A DNA stretch of 29,737 nt from JBFLYZ01 sp040756415 (lineage in GTDB: Bacteria; Bacteroidota; Bacteroidia; JADZBD01): the NCBI GenBank assembly GCA_040756415.1, contig JBFLYZ010000046.1, forward strand, positions 1 through 29,737, read 5' to 3'. The notes under the pieces are model-generated. The model was not told the DNA's origin. It did no database searches and was given only the letters and a program-made list of their open reading frames with translations. Both the position numbers and the translations under genes were made by a program. Positions 17,228 through 23,615 of this stretch are shown here, piece after piece. Numbering within the stretch: the first letter of the stretch is position 1; each line of letters begins with the position of its first letter.

Positions 17228-18325
17228 ATGACATTATCCGATATCATAAAAGAGCATATCAGGGAAAAGGGCCCTATTCCCTTCCGCGACTATATGGAAA
17301 TGGCCCTGTACTACCCCTCTCTTGGGTATTACACCTCAAGCCGGAACAAGATCGGTACGGACGGAGATTACTATACCAGTGCGGAATTATCGCCCCTGTT
17401 CGGGGAACTGGTGGGGAAACAATTGGAGGAGATGTGGACCTTGCTCGGCCGGGAAGATTTCACCGTGGTGGAGTGCGGTGCCGGCAAGGGAACGTTGTGC
17501 CGGGATATTCTGGGCTACCTGAAGAACAACAGCGCCATGTACAGGCGGCTGAAGTATTGCATCGTGGAAAGAAGCCCCGTCACGCTGGCACATGAGCGTT
17601 CTTTGCCGGGCGCGGAGGTATGCCGGTACGGTTCCCTCAGTGAGCTGCCCCCGTTCACGGGCTGCGTTCTGTCGAACGAACTGATCGACAATTTCTCGGT
17701 GCACCGGGTGGTCATGAATAAGGAATTGATGGAGGTATATGTGGATCACCAGGATGCGTTCACGGAGGTGCTGCGCCCGGCTTCCGGTCAGTTGAAAGAA
17801 TACCTGGCTGAGCTGAACATCAGCCTTCCTGAAGGTGCGCAGACGGAGATCAACCTGCAGGCGCTCGAATGGCTGCGTGATATATCTGCCGTGCTTAAAA
17901 AAGGATTTGTGCTCACCATCGATTACGGGTATTCAGCGCCCGAGATGAAGCGCTACGCGGGCAGGCAGGGCACTTTGCTTTGCTATCACCGGCACAGGAT
18001 CAGCGACCGGCTGTACGAGAGCATTGGCGAGCAGGATATCACCGCGCATGTTAATTTCTCAGCGCTGAGGCATTGGGGCGACCGGAATGGCCTGAGCTGT
18101 TGCGGCTATACTGACCAGGCCCGATTTCTGCTGGCGCTGGGGCTGACCGATTGCCTGAGAAGGGAGGAGGCACGAGCCGGATCGCTGAAGGCTGCCACCA
18201 CCCTTCGCATGATACATACCCTGCTCGTGGATATGGGCGGAAAGTTCAAAGTCTTTGCCCAGCAAAAGGGAGTAAGCCCCGCGGCCGGCCTTTCGGGCAT
18301 GCAGTTCGCGACCAGGCGCCTGTAA
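17228..18325 (+). CDS. SAM-dependent methyltransferase, MidA/NDUFAF7 (DUF185) family
   Basis: This 365-aa protein matches the family of NDUFAF7, the arginine methyltransferase that helps assemble mitochondrial complex I; bacterial members have no settled substrate. Hallmarks are GPIPFRDYMEMALYYPSLGYY (15-35) at the N-terminus, GDYYTSAELSPLFGELVG (46-63), the SAM-binding motif VVECGAGKGTL (80-90), SNELIDNFSVHRV and LTIDYGY. The acidic residue often seen at the start of the SAM motif is conserved as Glu82. I chose the ATG at 17228 because the family begins just before the GPIPF block; an in-frame ATG at 17192 would add 12 residues. It converges on the coiled-coil operon, with a GC-rich hairpin between. 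Confidence 0.88.
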   Translation: MTLSDIIKEHIREKGPIPFRDYMEMALYYPSLGYYTSSRNKIGTDGDYYTSAELSPLFGELVGKQLEEMWTLLGREDFTVVECGAGKGTLCRDILGYLKNNSAMYRRLKYCIVERSPVTLAHERSLPGAEVCRYGSLSELPPFTGCVLSNELIDNFSVHRVVMNKELMEVYVDHQDAFTEVLRPASGQLKEYLAELNISLPEGAQTEINLQALEWLRDISAVLKKGFVLTIDYGYSAPEMKRYAGRQGTLLCYHRHRISDRLYESIGEQDITAHVNFSALRHWGDRNGLSCCGYTDQARFLLALGLTDCLRREEARAGSLKAATTLRMIHTLLVDMGGKFKVFAQQKGVSPAAGLSGMQFATRRL

Positions 18326-18332
18326 AAACGAT

Positions 18333-18361
18333 CCCCCGTCAGCCAGCAAGGCGAACGGGGG
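18333..18361. terminator. GC-rich hairpin between convergent genes
   Basis: Outer arms CCCCCGT (18333-18339) and ACGGGGG (18355-18361) enclose an inner GCC/GGC stem (18342-18344 with 18350-18352), with 2x2 internal mismatch. No T tract follows on either strand, so termination is uncertain. Its position between convergent genes suits a two-way terminator or a 3'-end stabiliser. Confidence 0.5.
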
Positions 18362-18381
18362 CATCATTGCGCACAATCGAT

Positions 18382-18834
18382 CTATACGGGGATCACGGTT
18401 TTCGACAGGTCCCTGAAGGCATGGGTTATTTCGGACATGTTGCGGGTAGTGACCCGCTTGAATTCCTCCCATTTCTCCTTGCTTTCGTGCTTATACATTC
18501 CCAGTCGCACCTTCAGGGCTTTGTTCTTGCGCTCCAGCTCGGCCAGTTTCTCTTCATATTGCGCGTGAAGCTTTTTGCCTGCCGTTTTCATTTTTCTCTT
18601 CAGTTGCGCAATGCTGGCTTCGTTCTCGCTGATGATGGATTCGTATTCTTTTTTATACTTCAGCCAGTCCTGCTGAACGGTCCGCGCGTTGCGTTCGGCT
18701 TCGGCCAGCTCCCGCTTCGCAGCCTCAACCTTTCTCCTGGCGTTCTCCACCTTTCTTTCCGAAGGGCTCATGTAGGATACGATCTTTTCTGCGATCATCC
18801 CTTTGGCCGCTTCTATGATCCTCTTTGCTTTCAT
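18382..18834 (-). CDS. Cytoplasmic coiled-coil protein, third of a paralogous triplet
   Basis: This 150-aa protein is almost entirely helical and highly charged. It lacks a signal peptide; the N-terminus (KAKRIIEAAKGMIAEKIVSYM) looks like an amphipathic helix. The C-terminal 75 residues share a pattern with the two upstream lipoproteins: ENExxI (about 70-75), LExKNxxLK (100-108), then KWEEFKR (121-127) and an RDL close to the end. The triplet resembles proteins labelled sll1863-family stress response in Bacteroidota; that assignment is from memory. It is the last gene of the operon, 31 nt after the previous stop, and is followed by a GC-rich hairpin. Confidence 0.75.
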   Translation of the reverse strand: MKAKRIIEAAKGMIAEKIVSYMSPSERKVENARRKVEAAKRELAEAERNARTVQQDWLKYKKEYESIISENEASIAQLKRKMKTAGKKLHAQYEEKLAELERKNKALKVRLGMYKHESKEKWEEFKRVTTRNMSEITHAFRDLSKTVIPV

Positions 18835-18865
18835 GGTAGTTTGTTTTTAATGATTAACGGTTAAA

Positions 18866-19309
18866 TTATTTTGCATCGTCTTTGAAAAAATCCCTGATAG
18901 CGGTTTCCAGGTCGTTCATGTCCTTTTTGAACTCCTTTTTGAACTCCTCCCAGCCGGAATTGTCCCGGTCATAATCATAGGCGTTCAGCTTGCCCTTCAG
19001 ATCGGCATTCTTCTGTTCCAGCTCGGCTATCCGCTTGGCATAACGTTCTTTTTTGCCGGCATCGGCAGTGGCCAAGCTTTTTTCCCGTAAGGCGGCTATC
19101 TCGTTCTCGTTTTCGCGTATCTGCTCCTCGGCATCTGCCTTGAAATCGAGGTATTCCTGGCGGGCCTTTTCTCTGGCATCTTCCACATCGTGCTGTTCTT
19201 TCCTGACGCGCTCATCGGCATCCTGCATGCGCTGTTCGGCCGTTTCCTGGCAGGCAGCCAGCACGAGGATGGGCGCCAGGGCAAAAAAGAATGATCTGAT
19301 CGTTTTCAT
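18866..19309 (-). CDS. Coiled-coil lipoprotein, second of a paralogous triplet
   Basis: This 147-aa protein has a lipoprotein signal ending in LAAC (Cys20). The mature part is a continuous charged helix. It contains RENENEIAALREK (about 66-78), IAELEQKNADLKGKL (93-107) and GWEEFKKEFKKDMNDLE (117-133), followed by AIRDFFKDD. These blocks line up with those of the genes on both sides, so the three arose by duplication. It lies 22 nt after the preceding gene. The lipid anchor should place it in the periplasm or on the outer membrane. The QETAEQ right after Cys20 lacks an obvious retention signal that I can read for this phylum. Function is not known. Confidence 0.8.
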   Translation of the reverse strand: MKTIRSFFFALAPILVLAACQETAEQRMQDADERVRKEQHDVEDAREKARQEYLDFKADAEEQIRENENEIAALREKSLATADAGKKERYAKRIAELEQKNADLKGKLNAYDYDRDNSGWEEFKKEFKKDMNDLETAIRDFFKDDAK

Positions 19310-19331
19310 TTTTTAAAGATTTTCAGATAAA

Positions 19332-19799
19332 TTATTTATTGTCCTTAAAGAGGTCCTGGATAGCTTTCCCCAGCTCATCCATATCACGGTTGAACTCCTC
19401 CTTGAACTCTTCCCATTTCATGCCGCCTTCTTTTTTGTATTCGTCCAGCTTTTTGCGCATCTCCTTATTGCGTTCTTCCAGCGTGGTCACCGTTTTGTTG
19501 TATTTGTTCCTGAGCTTTTCGTCCGATTTTTCCATTTTTTCGCGGAAGTTATCCAGCCGGCTTTCATTCTCTTTCAGCTTTTGCTCGGATGTGGTGCGGA
19601 ACTCTTCCCATTCGGTATCAACATTCGTATGGTCGCGCACTCCCTGCCGCGTTATGGCCGTGTCGGTATTCTGGTCGGCATCCCGCAAGCGCTCGTTTTC
19701 GGAGCGTACCCCGTCACGGCCGGCATCCCTGCAGGAAACCAGTGTGCCGGCCGAGAGCAGGCCGGCTAATGCCAGTGTGAACAACTGATTTGCTTTCAT
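19332..19799 (-). CDS. Coiled-coil lipoprotein, first of a paralogous triplet
   Basis: This 155-aa protein has a lipoprotein signal ending in LVSC (Cys23), then an acidic linker (about 24-60) and a long charged helix. It contains KENESRLDNFREKMEK, LEERNKEMRKKLDEYKK and KWEEFKEEFNRDMDELG, followed by AIQDLFKDN, matching the two downstream paralogues block for block. A further WEEFRTTSEQKLKE earlier in the helix suggests an internal duplication of the WEEF unit. It starts 29 nt after the lmo0937-type gene, so the four genes probably form one operon. The start codon is preceded by A/T-rich sequence without a Shine-Dalgarno. Confidence 0.8.
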   Translation of the reverse strand: MKANQLFTLALAGLLSAGTLVSCRDAGRDGVRSENERLRDADQNTDTAITRQGVRDHTNVDTEWEEFRTTSEQKLKENESRLDNFREKMEKSDEKLRNKYNKTVTTLEERNKEMRKKLDEYKKEGGMKWEEFKEEFNRDMDELGKAIQDLFKDNK

Positions 19800-19828
19800 G
19801 GTATTGATTGATGGTTTGACATACTCGT

Positions 19829-19984
19829 TTATAGTGGCTTTTGTCCCCGTATGATGCGAAGCAACACTGCTATCAGCGCGATGACCAATAAGATGTGAAT
19901 GATGCCTCCCGCATTATAGCCGAGAAAACCGATCGCCCATACGATAACCAGTATAACAGCGATATAGTAAAGCAGATTCTCCAT
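19829..19984 (-). CDS. lmo0937-family small membrane protein
   Basis: This small gene encodes 51 residues. Two hydrophobic helices (about 5-21 and 27-43) are joined by LGYNAGG, and the protein ends RIIRGQKPL. This two-helix hairpin with a G-x-x-A-G-G turn and a short basic tail is the hallmark of the lmo0937/DUF5670-type peptides common in Bacteroidota, for which no mechanism is known. It is probably the first gene of the operon that carries the coiled-coil triplet. The 136-nt gap before it (19985-20120) holds no TAnnTTTG box that I can find, so its promoter may depend on another sigma factor. Confidence 0.82.
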   Translation of the reverse strand: MENLLYYIAVILVIVWAIGFLGYNAGGIIHILLVIALIAVLLRIIRGQKPL

Positions 19985-20092
19985 TGCAGACGTAAGTTGG
20001 TTGCTGGGGTCTTTGCCAATATCGTTCCGGAAGCATAACAGAGTGAGATCTAGGGGGATTGGCAGGCAATAAGAGAATAAACCTGCCCAAAT

Positions 20093-20110
20093 TGAGAAAA
20101 CAAATTCTCA
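20093..20110 (-). terminator. Weak hairpin after the AarF gene
   Basis: A 6-bp stem TGAGAA (20093-20098) with TTCTCA (20105-20110) and a 6-nt loop lies 11 nt after the stop of the AarF gene on the minus strand. It is followed only by ATTT. A second imperfect hairpin with 8-9-nt arms (20059-20066 with 20082-20090) lies beyond it. Confidence 0.35.
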
Positions 20111-20120
20111 TTTCAGGAAT

Positions 20121-21773
20121 TTATACGCGCGTGGTGAAGAACAGGCGCACCACCAGCCAAATGGCGAATATGGATGAGATGACGAACAGGAAATTAGAAA
20201 ATGCCGAGGGCGTTCCCCAGATATTCATGATGATGGCACCGGTGAACATGAAGCCCACCACCAGGCCGGTAGCCAGCCTTCTTCCGAGCCCGCGCATGGT
20301 GGAGCGGAACAGGTCTTCGTTGCTTACTTTGATCTCTATGGTGAGCTTGCCCTGCTTGGCCTTATCCAGTATCTCGCTCATCTCGCCCGGGAACTCTTTT
20401 ACCAGCGTAATATAGTTCTTGACCGTTTCGACCAATGTGCCGGATATGGCTTTCAGGGAATATTGCTGGCGGATCAGGTTCTCAGCGTAAGGGCGTATGT
20501 ATTTGGCCAGCGACATTTCGCTGCGCAGGTTGTAGCCCAGCTTCTCCATCGAGGCAATGGCTTTCAGGAGAAGATAAATGCTGCTGGGTATCTTCAGCTC
20601 GAAGCGAAGAATGATCTTGACGCATTCGTCAAGGATCTCCGAGAAGCGAACGCTCTCGAGATGCATGGAACCGTAGCGGTTCAGCATTTCCTGCACCCGG
20701 AATTCCAGGTCTTCCTTTTCCTTGAAGAACCGGGCGTTGCTCAGGTCGAGAAGGGCCTTGCTGATGGTTTGCGCGTTGCGGAAGGCCAGGCCCTGTGTGA
20801 AATTGGCCAGGAATTCCATATGCGAGGGCTTAAGGGCTCCCACCATCCCGAAATCGATGAGCGCCACCCGGTTGTTTTCCTGGATGAACAGGTTCCCGGC
20901 ATGCATATCGGCATGAAAAAAGCCGTGCTCGAACACCATTTTCAGGAAGATGTTGATACCGTTCTCCGCTACGATCTTGGGGTCGCGGCCCCAGCGCTCC
21001 AGCTTCGATGCGCTCTCGGGCGTGATGCCTTCCATGAACTCCATGACCAGCAGCCGGTGCGTACAGAGGTCCATATGCACTACGGGTATGCGGCAATAGG
21101 GCACATTCATGAACATTTCGGAAAACCGTATGGCATTACCGGCCTCGTGCAGGTAATTGAGTTCACGCATCATGGTCTCACCGAACTCTTTTACGAATCC
21201 GCTGATGTTGACCACAACCAGCTCGGGATATTCCTGCGATAACTTGTCAGCAAGGTAGTTGAGCAGTTTCAGGTCGAGATCGATCTTTTCGCGGATAACG
21301 GGCCGCTGTATCTTGACCACTACTTTCTCTCCGTTATGGAGAACGCCCATGTACACCTGGCCGATGGACGCTGAGCCGATGCATTGGGGCTCTATGTACC
21401 TGAAGTAGGTCTCAATGGGTGCGCCCAGCTCCTTTTCGATCAGCTCGCGTGCAAGGTCATGATCAAAGGGCTCGGCCGTGGATTGCAGCTTTTTGAGCTC
21501 CACGCGGAACTTTTCCGAGATGATATCCGGCCGGTCAGCCAGTATCTGTCCGAACTTGACGAAGGTGGGCCCCAGCCGTTCAAGCATCATGCGCAAGCGC
21601 ATGTGAACCGGCTGTACGCTGCCATTGACCTTGTACTTTCGCGGGATAAAGCGCGAGGTGAACTTCCTTTTGCTGAGCCAGTTGATCCAGAAATACCCCA
21701 GCAGCACGTAAATAATGCCCAGTCCGCGTACGGTACGCAGGTAGTAAGAGGGTAGTTTTAGCAGTTTAAACAT
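20121..21773 (-). CDS. AarF/UbiB (ABC1) family atypical kinase
   Basis: UbiB-family proteins are atypical kinases or ATPases linked to membrane isoprenoid (quinone) handling. The 550-aa protein shows the family's KxGQ motif as VKFGQ (72-76), the nucleotide-loop GSASIGQVY (133-141), the lysine in VVVKIQRP (Lys154), the RELNYLHEAGNA block (203-214), catalytic HADMHAGN (287-294) and DFG (307-309). Two hydrophobic helices at the C-terminus (about 500-548) anchor it in the membrane, a typical UbiB trait. Its start overlaps the end of the phasin-like gene by 8 nt, which suggests translational coupling. Bacteroidota use menaquinone, so a role in ubiquinone synthesis is not assumed; the UbiA-type gene at 27418 is a possible partner in quinone metabolism. 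Confidence 0.93.
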   Translation of the reverse strand: MFKLLKLPSYYLRTVRGLGIIYVLLGYFWINWLSKRKFTSRFIPRKYKVNGSVQPVHMRLRMMLERLGPTFVKFGQILADRPDIISEKFRVELKKLQSTAEPFDHDLARELIEKELGAPIETYFRYIEPQCIGSASIGQVYMGVLHNGEKVVVKIQRPVIREKIDLDLKLLNYLADKLSQEYPELVVVNISGFVKEFGETMMRELNYLHEAGNAIRFSEMFMNVPYCRIPVVHMDLCTHRLLVMEFMEGITPESASKLERWGRDPKIVAENGINIFLKMVFEHGFFHADMHAGNLFIQENNRVALIDFGMVGALKPSHMEFLANFTQGLAFRNAQTISKALLDLSNARFFKEKEDLEFRVQEMLNRYGSMHLESVRFSEILDECVKIILRFELKIPSSIYLLLKAIASMEKLGYNLRSEMSLAKYIRPYAENLIRQQYSLKAISGTLVETVKNYITLVKEFPGEMSEILDKAKQGKLTIEIKVSNEDLFRSTMRGLGRRLATGLVVGFMFTGAIIMNIWGTPSAFSNFLFVISSIFAIWLVVRLFFTTRV

Positions 21774-22080
21774 CCGGATCTTTTTTCCTGAGCTGCTTTA
21801 GTTCCGTTACCAGTTCGCTGATCACCTTATTGAGTTCGGCAAGGTCCTCTTTGCTCGCAAGATCGCTTTGAGCGGCAAATTGGCTGACCGTCCGCCTGAT
21901 GTTCATGGTGTCTTTCATGTCTTCCAGGCAGGCGGCCAGTATACGGGCGAGTTTCTCTGCCCGGGCCGGGTCGTAGTTGTATTGCTCAATGGTTCCGGCC
22001 ACCCGGCTGATAAAGGATTCACGATCGGAGAGGCTGGCGATGATACCCCAGCGCAGTAGCGTGTTAAACAGTACGTTCAT
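21766..22080 (-). CDS. Phasin-like small helical protein coupled to AarF
   Basis: This 104-aa protein starts with a short hydrophobic stretch (LFNTLLRWGIIASLS), has a central helical part, and ends with SDLASKEDLAELNKVISEL and a Lys/Arg-rich tail (KQLRKKDPDV). The TKED-type helix followed by a leucine-zipper-like coil recalls the C-terminus of phasin-superfamily proteins. From memory, such proteins sit beside AarF/UbiB genes in several phyla. The stop codon lies inside the first codons of the AarF gene (8-nt overlap), so both are likely made together, perhaps as subunit and membrane kinase. The match is by pattern only; a phasin role on storage granules is not implied. Confidence 0.6.
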   Translation of the reverse strand: MNVLFNTLLRWGIIASLSDRESFISRVAGTIEQYNYDPARAEKLARILAACLEDMKDTMNIRRTVSQFAAQSDLASKEDLAELNKVISELVTELKQLRKKDPDV

Positions 22081-22342
22081 AGTTTATATCAGGTTAGTTC
22101 ATGCGGCCGGCAAATCGCGTTCCGGTAAAGCGGCCCATTCGGAAGTTGCGTACTGCCCTCGCGAGATCCTTCCCGTTTTGGCACGAAGAATTCCCTTTCC
22201 GGGACAAAACAGAATACATTCAGTCGTAAAAACAGCACATCATCATTCCCAATAAGCTGGCAACAGCCATAGCCAATACGATCATTCTCTTTCTCATCCG
22301 CTCCCTCCCTGATCAGCAACAGAAGCCCGTGTTCCCGTTCTT
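22081..22342. other. 262-nt gap with a possible 25-aa peptide gene
   Basis: This gap holds no gene I can support. The best candidate is a minus-strand reading frame at 22220-22297: 25 residues starting MRKRMIVLAMAVASLLG and ending CCFYD, which looks like a signal or membrane segment. It has a basic start and hydrophobic core but no clear ribosome-binding site or promoter box. Nothing else stands out on either strand. Confidence 0.35.
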
Positions 22343-22750
22343 TTAATTGCTGGTCAATACATCGCCAATCGTTACTTCTTCCTTGACCAGGCCGCTGACC
22401 GCTATATCCGCCTGCTCACCGGCCTTTGCTTCCGTAACGGGTTTTCCCGCCATCTGAATGTCGGTTACGGTTACCTGCTTCAGGGCCTGGTCGCCCCGGT
22501 TCCTTCTCAGCGTCAATACATCACCTTTGCGGATAATGCCCGAATCGACCATTCCTACGGCAACCAGGCTTCCGTTCATTTTCAGTACGTCCATAATGGT
22601 CAGAATATTCTGGCTTCCCGAAACCGGGTTTCCCATGGTGTCGGCTGGCGGTTCCTGGGGCCCGTCATCCCTCCGCGAGAAATATTTCGCAGCCCAGATA
22701 AGGCCCGCGACCGCGAGCACTCCCAATATGATAAAGGCAAACATCAGCAT
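22343..22750 (-). CDS. Membrane-anchored EF-Tu domain-II-like protein
   Basis: This 135-aa protein has one N-terminal membrane helix (about 3-22), a basic-acidic turn, a Pro-rich linker (30-45) and a beta-barrel domain (about 47-133). The barrel follows EF-Tu domain II closely: ILTIMDVLKMNG (49-60), VAVGMVDSGIIRKGDVLTL (63-81), TVTDIQMAGKPVTEAKAGE (94-112) and LVKEEVTIGDVL (121-132). In EF-Tu the counterparts are the GRVERGIIKVG, MFRKLLDEGRAGE and IKREEIERGQVL stretches. No GTPase domain is present here or nearby, so it cannot act as an elongation factor on its own. The start may instead be the third codon (ATG at 22744), since a TATTTG sequence lies at 22753-22758. It follows the DUF6799 gene by 23 nt. 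Confidence 0.75.
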   Translation of the reverse strand: MLMFAFIILGVLAVAGLIWAAKYFSRRDDGPQEPPADTMGNPVSGSQNILTIMDVLKMNGSLVAVGMVDSGIIRKGDVLTLRRNRGDQALKQVTVTDIQMAGKPVTEAKAGEQADIAVSGLVKEEVTIGDVLTSN

Positions 22751-22773
22751 GGCAAATAGTTTTTACATCCCTG

Positions 22774-23127
22774 TTACTCTGTTTCGTTCACCCCGGTACA
22801 ATGCGTTTTATCCTTTCCGGGCTTCAATGGCTCCTCGTTCTTGGCTTTGGACTGTACCAGGTTGCCGTCCTTGTCTATGCAATCCCCGTCTTTAAGAAGG
22901 ATCCTCGTTCCGTCCTTTTTAACAAGGGTGCCGTCCGTTTTGATCTCTGTTCCGTTGGCCAGTGTCACTTCGTGTGTGATGTGTTTTCCATCGGCCTGTA
23001 TGGTCATAATGCCGTCCTTGAAAACGGCACAGTATTTCTGTACGCTGTCACCGCGGTGATGAATGTCCTGTGCCAGGCCTCTAAGACTGCCCAGGCAAAA
23101 TGCCAGTATAATGAATAGCGTTCTCAT
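22774..23127 (-). CDS. DUF6799 domain exported protein
   Basis: This 117-aa protein has a signal peptide (1-19, ending GLAQ) and a mature region of repeated short strands. These include VFKDGIMTIQADGKHI (35-50), VTLANGTEIKTDGTLVKKDG (54-73) and TRILLKDGDCIDKDGNLV (74-91). The pattern of xxDGxxxxxDGT ending in LKDGDCxDxxG is that of DUF6799, a domain found in small exported Bacteroidota proteins with no known function. The last 25 residues are Lys/Glu-rich and probably disordered. The gene has a perfect TAnnTTTG box 16 nt before its ATG and probably shares a transcript with the EF-Tu-like gene after it. Confidence 0.8.
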   Translation of the reverse strand: MRTLFIILAFCLGSLRGLAQDIHHRGDSVQKYCAVFKDGIMTIQADGKHITHEVTLANGTEIKTDGTLVKKDGTRILLKDGDCIDKDGNLVQSKAKNEEPLKPGKDKTHCTGVNETE

Positions 23128-23143
23128 GATCGTTCCTTTATAA

Positions 23144-23151
23144 CAAAGTTA
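23144..23151 (-). promoter_or_regulatory. DUF6799 gene promoter, box TAACTTTG
   Basis: A perfect TAnnTTTG box on the minus strand, 16 nt before the ATG at 23127. It probably drives the DUF6799 and EF-Tu-like genes. Confidence 0.55.
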
Positions 23152-23192
23152 CTGACCCCTTCTGGCGGCTTGGTCGATTTTAGGTCAGCGCG

Positions 23193-23219
23193 AAAAAAAC
23201 AGGGCTATTCACCTGTTTT
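23193..23219 (-). terminator. Orphan minus-strand terminator
   Basis: The stem AAAACAGG/CCTGTTTT (23196-23203 with 23212-23219, 8-nt loop) is followed on the minus strand by a run of seven T (23199-23193, partly in the stem). It is a good intrinsic terminator for a transcript arriving from the right, where I find no convincing gene. Confidence 0.6.
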
Positions 23220-23604
23220 CAGAGGAGGAAAGATGACAGGCCGGAAGGGGCAATGCTGAGAAGTTTTTTTGCTCAGCGGATACACCAGGTTCAACAGGAT
23301 AGTGGCCGATCGTGCAGCGCCTGGCAGGATTTGCCCTGATGCTGATTCAATCGTGCGGGAACGATGCCATGGGAAAGCGCGCGCATACCGGGAAGGATAT
23401 AGATGAATATTATATGTCTCATGATACGGAAAAGGTTCATGAGCCGTGCAGTGCCGATACCGCTCGCGGAAAGTAAGTAATGACCGGCCGCATTTTTTGC
23501 CTTCCTGACGAAATTTGGAGGCCATGCGCGTATGACGGCAGTAATTTTACGGTGTAAATCACATGCAGATCAGTAAAAATTCAATAAGTATCAATTAACG
23601 TAAC

Positions 23605-23611
23605 AAGGAGG
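23605..23611 (+). promoter_or_regulatory. Strong Shine-Dalgarno AAGGAGG
   Basis: A perfect AAGGAGG lies 4 nt before the ATG at 23616. Most genes in this window lack any Shine-Dalgarno, as is usual in Bacteroidota, so this one stands out and fixes the start of the gene. Confidence 0.75.
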
Positions 23612-23615
23612 AAAA

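Larger units (their letters stand above)
23128..23615. other. 488-nt non-coding stretch
   Basis: This is the longest gap in the window. It holds the DUF6799 promoter, a minus-strand terminator-like hairpin (23193-23219) with no gene reading into it, and the leader of the W-repeat gene. A possible 54-codon plus-strand frame (23312-23476, GTG start) has a short hydrophobic start and a lipobox-like LIQSC, but neither start signal nor promoter is convincing. A GCTGAG/CTCAGC repeat (23255-23277) has a T-rich loop. Confidence 0.6.

Noticed and set aside
20005..20045. A lac-promoter-like string (TTATGCTTCCGGAACGATA on the minus strand) upstream of the lmo0937-type gene
   Set aside because: Resemblance to the E. 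coli lac promoter is probably chance; Bacteroidota sigma factors do not use that -35/-10 pattern.
23312..23476. A 54-codon GTG-started frame with a lipobox-like LIQSC
   Set aside because: The signal segment is very short, Gln at -2 fits lipoboxes poorly, and there is no promoter box or ribosome-binding site. It may be a remnant.
23205..23525. A 106-codon minus-strand frame ending in the hairpin loop at 23204-23211
   Set aside because: Its composition (many His, Arg, Pro, Ser without hydrophobic core) does not look like a real protein and no start signal is present; kept only as a possible transcript.
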